Positions 32,946 through 37,090 of a stretch of DNA of 37,090 nucleotides are shown here, piece by piece. The position numbers and the translations under genes were made by a program. Under the pieces are notes generated by a model. It made no database searches, had not been told where the DNA came from, and saw only the letters and a list, made by a program, of their open reading frames with translations. The DNA is taken from assembly GCA_017652805.1 (NCBI GenBank), contig JAGCAH010000086.1:1-37090 (forward strand), read 5' to 3'. Source of the stretch: Thermoguttaceae bacterium. GTDB lineage: Bacteria > Planctomycetota > Planctomycetia > Pirellulales > Thermoguttaceae. The number at the start of each line of letters is the position of its first letter. Within the stretch, counting starts at the first letter, position 1.

Positions 32946-33932
32946 ATGCGCACAATCGCGATCATGAATCAAAAAGGGGGAGTCGGTAAGACGACCACCT
33001 CGGTCAACCTGGCCGCCGCGCTCGCACGCCGGGGAAAGCGTGTTCTTCTGATCGATATGGATCCGCAAGCTCACGCCTCGCTCTATCTGGGAATCGAGCC
33101 GAACGCCGGCGCGCCGTCGATCTACGACGTGATGACCGGCGACGAGTCGATCGCTTCGGTCTGCCGAAAGGCGGCCGAGCGTCTCTGGGTCGTCCCCTCA
33201 CACCTCGACCTGGCGGGAGCCGAAGTCGAGCTGGCGGGCGAAATCGGGCGGGAACGAATCCTCCGCGGGAAACTCGCCCTCGAACAGACCGCCCCCGACG
33301 GCGCGCCGTATGACTACAGGATCATCGACTGTCCCCCCTCGCTCGGCGTACTGACGATCAACGCGCTGACCGCCGCCGAGGAGATCATCATTCCCCTTCA
33401 GCCGCACTTCCTGGCGCTGCATGGACTCGGAAAACTTTTACAGACGATCAAATTGGTCGTCACGCGGCTCGACCATCCCACCCTGCGTCTTTCGGGGGTC
33501 GTTTTCTGCCTGTACGACGCGGGGACGACGTTGGCACGCGAAGTCTCAAACGATATACGGAACTTCTTTTCCGAAGAAAAAGAACGCAATCCCCGCTCGC
33601 CGTGGGCGGAAGCGGAGATCTACCGAACCAAAATCCGCCGGAACATCCGTCTGGCCGAGGCACCGAGTTTCGGCCAGTCGATCTTCGACTACGACCCGAA
33701 ATCGAACGGCGCCGACGACTACGCCGATCTGGCCGCCGAGGTCGACGGGTGTAAACGGGAGTTCGCCTCCCGAAACAAAACCAAGAGCGCGTCCCGTCCG
33801 AAACGCGCGACCGAGCCCGCCTCGCCGGAAAAGACGGAACCCTCCGCCGGATCGGCGGCCGATCGGTCCGGACCCGACGGATCGAATGTCACTTACTTCG
33901 CCCCGAACCCGCTTTCCATGGAAATCGACTGA
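32946..33932 (+). CDS. ParA-family ATPase (Soj/MinD-like)
   Basis: A 328-residue P-loop ATPase of the chromosome/plasmid partition type. MRTIAIMNQKGGVGKTTTSV gives the deviant Walker A with signature lysine (Lys10 and Lys15). LLIDMDPQAHAS and DYRIIDCPPSLG are the following ATPase motifs. The final ~45 residues are a Lys/Arg/Pro/Ser-rich unstructured tail. I chose the ATG at 32946 since the fold starts there. No parB, parS-like repeat or terminus/origin signature was seen nearby, so it is an orphan ParA that may position something other than DNA. The gene lies 23 bases after the nucleotidyltransferase stop. Confidence 0.88.
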   Translation: MRTIAIMNQKGGVGKTTTSVNLAAALARRGKRVLLIDMDPQAHASLYLGIEPNAGAPSIYDVMTGDESIASVCRKAAERLWVVPSHLDLAGAEVELAGEIGRERILRGKLALEQTAPDGAPYDYRIIDCPPSLGVLTINALTAAEEIIIPLQPHFLALHGLGKLLQTIKLVVTRLDHPTLRLSGVVFCLYDAGTTLAREVSNDIRNFFSEEKERNPRSPWAEAEIYRTKIRRNIRLAEAPSFGQSIFDYDPKSNGADDYADLAAEVDGCKREFASRNKTKSASRPKRATEPASPEKTEPSAGSAADRSGPDGSNVTYFAPNPLSMEID

Positions 33933-33941
33933 GGTCAGACA

Positions 33942-36098
33942 ATGGCTCCCGTAATCACTCTCTTAACCTTTATCCTCGGCCCCTGGATGGTCGCCTACGA
34001 CGAGGCCGCCTCTCTTCTGACGCTCAATAACACGCAGAATCGCGTCGTCGTAAAAGGAACCCTTTCGTTTGAGAATGAAGAGGGCCTCTGGCAGATCGCT
34101 CCCGCGCGTGACGGCGTCCGCGACCGTCTGGCGCTGATCAACCCGTGGGGATCGGCGCAGGGGTATGTCACCTTTCAGCAAAACGGCGGGCGTCTCTCCT
34201 TTCTGGTCCATCACCGCACCCGTCAGTTCTACGAGGGAAAACTCACCTTCGACGGCCAGGTTGAGTTCCGCCGCGAGAGTTTCGCCTGCCAGACCGCGCC
34301 GACCCCGGGAGGCCGAGTCCTCTCGCTCGGAAGCGGCCCGGCCGACTCGGCTCTCTGCGACACGCTCTTTGCCCGGGAAGAAGACCTGGCGTTTCAGGTC
34401 TCGGGGGGGACGGAAATACGCCTGACCGATCAGGGAGACGGCGTCTATCATCTCAGCGCGGTCTGTGATATCGCCAGAAGCGAAAAGGCGTCCCTGACGC
34501 TGGACGTCGAGCGCGACTATTACAAGTCGCGCTACGTTCCATACTACAAACCGATCGATCGGAAGCGCTGTCCCGTCCCGCCGACCGGCTGGATGTCGTG
34601 GAACGTCTATTTCGACAAGGCGACCGCCGAAGACAATCTCGCCGAGGCGCGTCTGGGGAAAAAATACTTCCAGCCGTTCGGCATGGAGTTCTGGTCGATC
34701 GAATCGTGGCAGGCGAACTCCGACTCCCTCCCTGTCAGTAAGTTCCACAACCTCGACCTGGAGCCGAACGCCGAGCAGTTCCCCGATGGGATGAAAAAAC
34801 TCGCCGACGATATCCGCGCGCTCGGATTCCGTCCCGGACTCTGGACCGTTCCCTACGGGACGGGGGACGAGGCGTTCTATAACGCCCACAAAGACTGGTT
34901 CCTCCATCACGAAGACGGCACTCCGGTCGACACCTGGGCGGGACGCTACACAATCGACCCAACCGTTCCCGAGGCGCTCGACAATATCCGCCGAATCCAC
35001 AAAGTCGCCGCCGAAGAGTGGGGCTACGAGTTCTTTAAAGTCGACGGAATGTCGGGGGGCGGTTCGGGATATATGGCGCACCTTTACGAAAAACCGGAAA
35101 TCCGCGCGCAGATGCGCGACCCGTATTGCTCCAATCCGTTCGAGCAGACCGTCGCGGCCATCCGTGAGGGGATCGGCCCGAAGAGCGTCTTTCTGGCCTG
35201 CCAGGGGCATTACACCGGTCCGGAAGCCGCCTATTCCGACGCCGCGCGGATCGGCGCGGACATCGTCGACTGCAACGAGCCGGTGAAATGGGAAAACGTC
35301 CTCAACCAGGGGGGACGGACGCTGAACCAGATCTTCGTCAACAACATCGTTTTCTACACCGACCCCGACACCCTTCTGGTCGGTGATCTCGAAACGGAAC
35401 AGGCGCGCGTCTCGGCCACGGTCGTCTCGCTTCCGGGGCAGGTGACGTTTAACGGCGACCGCCTGGCGACGCTCCCCCCCGAAAAGATTGCGCTGATCCA
35501 GCAGACCCTCCCCCCCGCCGACGTCCATCCGATGAACCTCTATCCCTTCTTCGAACAGCTGCCGATTTGGAACCTGCGCGTCGCTCGGCCGTTCGGCGCG
35601 TGGAACGCAACGGCGCTCTTCAATTGGGACGACGAGGCGAAAGAAATTCCTTTTACGTTCGCCGAACTCGGACTCGACCCGGCTCAGGACTACCTCCTCT
35701 ATGAGTTCTGGACGGGGGAATTCTTCGGTGCCGCGCGGGAAGCGTTTTCGATGGAAGTCCCCCCGCGCGCGGTTCGGCTTCTGTGTATCGCCGCCGCCGA
35801 TCCGCATCGACCGGTCTTCATTTCAAGCAGCCGTCATATCGCCCAGGGGGCGGTCGATCTTACCGACCTGACCTGGGACGGCAGAGAGGGGCTCCTCACG
35901 GGAAAGGCGCGCGTCGTCGCGGGGCATAAGACAACCCTCCGCTTCGTCCTCCCCGCCGGACTGGTTCCGGCCGACGGCGAAGTTCCCCCCGAGACGGGCG
36001 GATACCGCCTTTGGGAAAAAGAACTCCTCTCCGATAAATCGGGGATAGTGACTTTCACGCAGAAGTTTCAGGACGCCGAGCTGTCCGACTGGCTCTGA
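33942..36098 (+). CDS. Alpha-galactosidase-like glycoside hydrolase (GH36/GH27 clan)
   Basis: A 718-residue protein with a beta-sandwich N-terminal region (about 1-200) and a (beta/alpha)8 barrel. GWMSWNVYF (216-224) resembles the melibiase GWNSW signature. FFKVDG (364-369) has the expected nucleophile Asp368. Later DIVDCNEP... and the C-terminal beta domain fit the GH36/GH27 clan. The N-terminus is hydrophobic (VITLLTFILGPWMV) but lacks basic residues and a clear cleavage site, so export is doubtful. It starts nine bases after parA. With galK in the window, release of galactose from oligosaccharides is plausible; the linkage specificity is inferred. Confidence 0.82.
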   Translation: MAPVITLLTFILGPWMVAYDEAASLLTLNNTQNRVVVKGTLSFENEEGLWQIAPARDGVRDRLALINPWGSAQGYVTFQQNGGRLSFLVHHRTRQFYEGKLTFDGQVEFRRESFACQTAPTPGGRVLSLGSGPADSALCDTLFAREEDLAFQVSGGTEIRLTDQGDGVYHLSAVCDIARSEKASLTLDVERDYYKSRYVPYYKPIDRKRCPVPPTGWMSWNVYFDKATAEDNLAEARLGKKYFQPFGMEFWSIESWQANSDSLPVSKFHNLDLEPNAEQFPDGMKKLADDIRALGFRPGLWTVPYGTGDEAFYNAHKDWFLHHEDGTPVDTWAGRYTIDPTVPEALDNIRRIHKVAAEEWGYEFFKVDGMSGGGSGYMAHLYEKPEIRAQMRDPYCSNPFEQTVAAIREGIGPKSVFLACQGHYTGPEAAYSDAARIGADIVDCNEPVKWENVLNQGGRTLNQIFVNNIVFYTDPDTLLVGDLETEQARVSATVVSLPGQVTFNGDRLATLPPEKIALIQQTLPPADVHPMNLYPFFEQLPIWNLRVARPFGAWNATALFNWDDEAKEIPFTFAELGLDPAQDYLLYEFWTGEFFGAAREAFSMEVPPRAVRLLCIAAADPHRPVFISSSRHIAQGAVDLTDLTWDGREGLLTGKARVVAGHKTTLRFVLPAGLVPADGEVPPETGGYRLWEKELLSDKSGIVTFTQKFQDAELSDWL

Positions 36099-36173
36099 CG
36101 CGGTTCGGGCATTTCGGACGTGCGCCGTAACATTTTTTGCAAGCGGTTCGGATCATTCAGGAAGAGTGTGACT

Positions 36174-37090
36174 ATGAAACAAAATGTTCTTTCACGCGCG
36201 TCGGCCGCGGCGGCGCTCGTTCTGACCCTCGCCTTTTCCCTTTCGGCGCAGACGACGACGGTTGACTCGGTCGTCGGGTCGGACGGACGCCTTGTTCCCT
36301 CGGCATCGGGGATTCTGAACCCGCACGTCACCGAAGGACGATTCGGCACGTCGATTCAGGGGGGGTATTTCGGACCGAGTCCGAACCGTCCCGAAAGCCG
36401 TTTCTCCTCAAACGCGCTCTTTGACTACAGCGGCCGGTTCATCGGGATCGTCGGGGACGCCGACGCCGAACGCGCCGACCTTGCCGAACGCGCTTCGCAG
36501 GATGAAGATCTTTCGGATATCGATAAACTGATGATCATGCGTTACATGCGCCGTCAGGCCATGGCGCAGCAGGAGGGGGAAACGCCTCCTCTCCTCCAGC
36601 GGAGTGCCGGGCCTCCCGCCGAGCAGCTCCCCTCCCCCGCCGGTCCCGCGACCGAAACGGCCGCCGTGCCGACCGAACCCGCCCCCGCGGCTCCGCAGCC
36701 GAACGAACCGGCGCCCGCCGAAGAGACTCCGCCCGCCCCGCCGGCCGAGCAGATCTGGATGAGGGGAAGTTCTCGCTACACAAATACAGCGCCGCCTCAG
36801 GGGATGATTCCCCCCGTGCCGAACGACTCCCCGATGATCGACCCGCGCTGGTATGAGTTCGGCGCCGACGCCCCCGCTCCGAGCGGACCGACAGCTCAGA
36901 ATCCTCCCGCTCCGCAAGACGTTCCCGCCGACGTTCCGTTCGAAGAGGGGATGGTGATCGGCGGCCGGCTCCCCGATGCCGAACCGGCACGAATCAATCC
37001 CTCCGAAGCGCTGGCGCGGAACGGCCGACAGGAACAGACGCGGTCGGCCGCGGCGGCTCAGCAGCTTGAAACACGTCTTCTGCAAAGCCC
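36174..37090 (+). CDS. Secreted Pro/Ala-rich protein of unknown function (partial, cut by the right edge)
   Basis: An open frame of at least 305 codons without a stop before the window ends. The ATG at 36174 follows AGGAAG. A Sec signal peptide ends near LSAQ (about residue 26). After a short ordered part (GYFGPSPNRPE, FDYSGRFIGIVGD) the sequence becomes Pro/Ala/Glu-rich and low in complexity (about 120-240). Codon use and GC-rich third positions match the neighbours. No domain is recognised; it could be a wall-associated or surface linker protein. The C-terminus is outside the window. Confidence 0.75.
   Translation, partial: MKQNVLSRASAAAALVLTLAFSLSAQTTTVDSVVGSDGRLVPSASGILNPHVTEGRFGTSIQGGYFGPSPNRPESRFSSNALFDYSGRFIGIVGDADAERADLAERASQDEDLSDIDKLMIMRYMRRQAMAQQEGETPPLLQRSAGPPAEQLPSPAGPATETAAVPTEPAPAAPQPNEPAPAEETPPAPPAEQIWMRGSSRYTNTAPPQGMIPPVPNDSPMIDPRWYEFGADAPAPSGPTAQNPPAPQDVPADVPFEEGMVIGGRLPDAEPARINPSEALARNGRQEQTRSAAAAQQLETRLLQS

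Noticed and set aside
33963-35807. 614-codon minus-strand open frame opposite the galactosidase gene
   Set aside because: Shadow of the GH36-like gene; no motifs.

Overview
The window looks like chromosomal DNA of a planctomycete (phylum Planctomycetota, PVC group). It is GC-rich with tightly packed genes. The giant secreted protein at the left edge opens with the planctomycete export motif LESLEERTLLA. Other genes fit this group: a pyrophosphate-type phosphofructokinase, an actinobacterial/planctomycete-like HIT protein, a GspK-like pseudopilin, SEL1 and TPR proteins, and a beta-propeller/dihaem cytochrome. A Pirellulales-like lineage is an inference from style, not shown by a marker gene. 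No rRNA, tRNA, CRISPR array, transposase or integrase was seen.

Layout. (1) 1-5511, minus strand: one very large modular beta-helix surface protein, running off the left edge. It is interrupted by a frameshift in an 11-base G run. (2) 5512-6260: non-coding, holding a good minus-strand promoter. (3) 6261-10987, plus: PPi-phosphofructokinase, a candidate small RNA or leader with its own promoter and terminator, and a GH38-like protein. (4) 11009-11947, minus: a TPR lipoprotein. (5) 12220-17670, plus, probably one operon: two tandem paralogous membrane coiled-coil proteins, galactokinase and a D-2-hydroxyacid dehydrogenase. (6) 17829-19832, plus: an exported tandem alpha/beta hydrolase, facing (7) 19907-20661, minus, tatA and a HIT gene with overlapping ends. 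A symmetric bidirectional terminator separates them. (8) 21006-28282, plus: panC, lgt with a large PDZ-like insertion, a gspK-like gene overlapping lgt, a SEL1 protein and a beta-propeller/dihaem cytochrome. (9) 28354-31206, plus: four consecutive flavodoxin-fold genes. The first is frameshifted, the second is an exported lipoprotein with a poly-aspartate tail, and the fourth has an iron-sulfur-flavoprotein cysteine motif. (10) 31471-36098, plus: a CCA-adding-enzyme-like nucleotidyltransferase with an HD domain, an orphan ParA and a GH36/27-like alpha-galactosidase. (11) 36174 to the right edge: a secreted Pro/Ala-rich protein, cut by the window.

How it fits together. Galactosidase-like, mannosidase-like and esterase-like genes plus galactokinase and PPi-PFK suggest use of galactose-containing polysaccharides feeding glycolysis. 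lgt, tatA, the GspK-like gene and several predicted exported proteins concern the cell envelope. The four-gene flavoprotein row next to a dihaem protein is the best candidate for an undescribed redox module.

Promoters. Several intergenic gaps carry sigma70-like -35/-10 pairs. At two of them, before the esterase and before the third flavodoxin, the -35 hexamer is TTGTTT and lies in the loop of a GC-rich inverted repeat whose right arm fills the spacer. This suggests a shared operator design.
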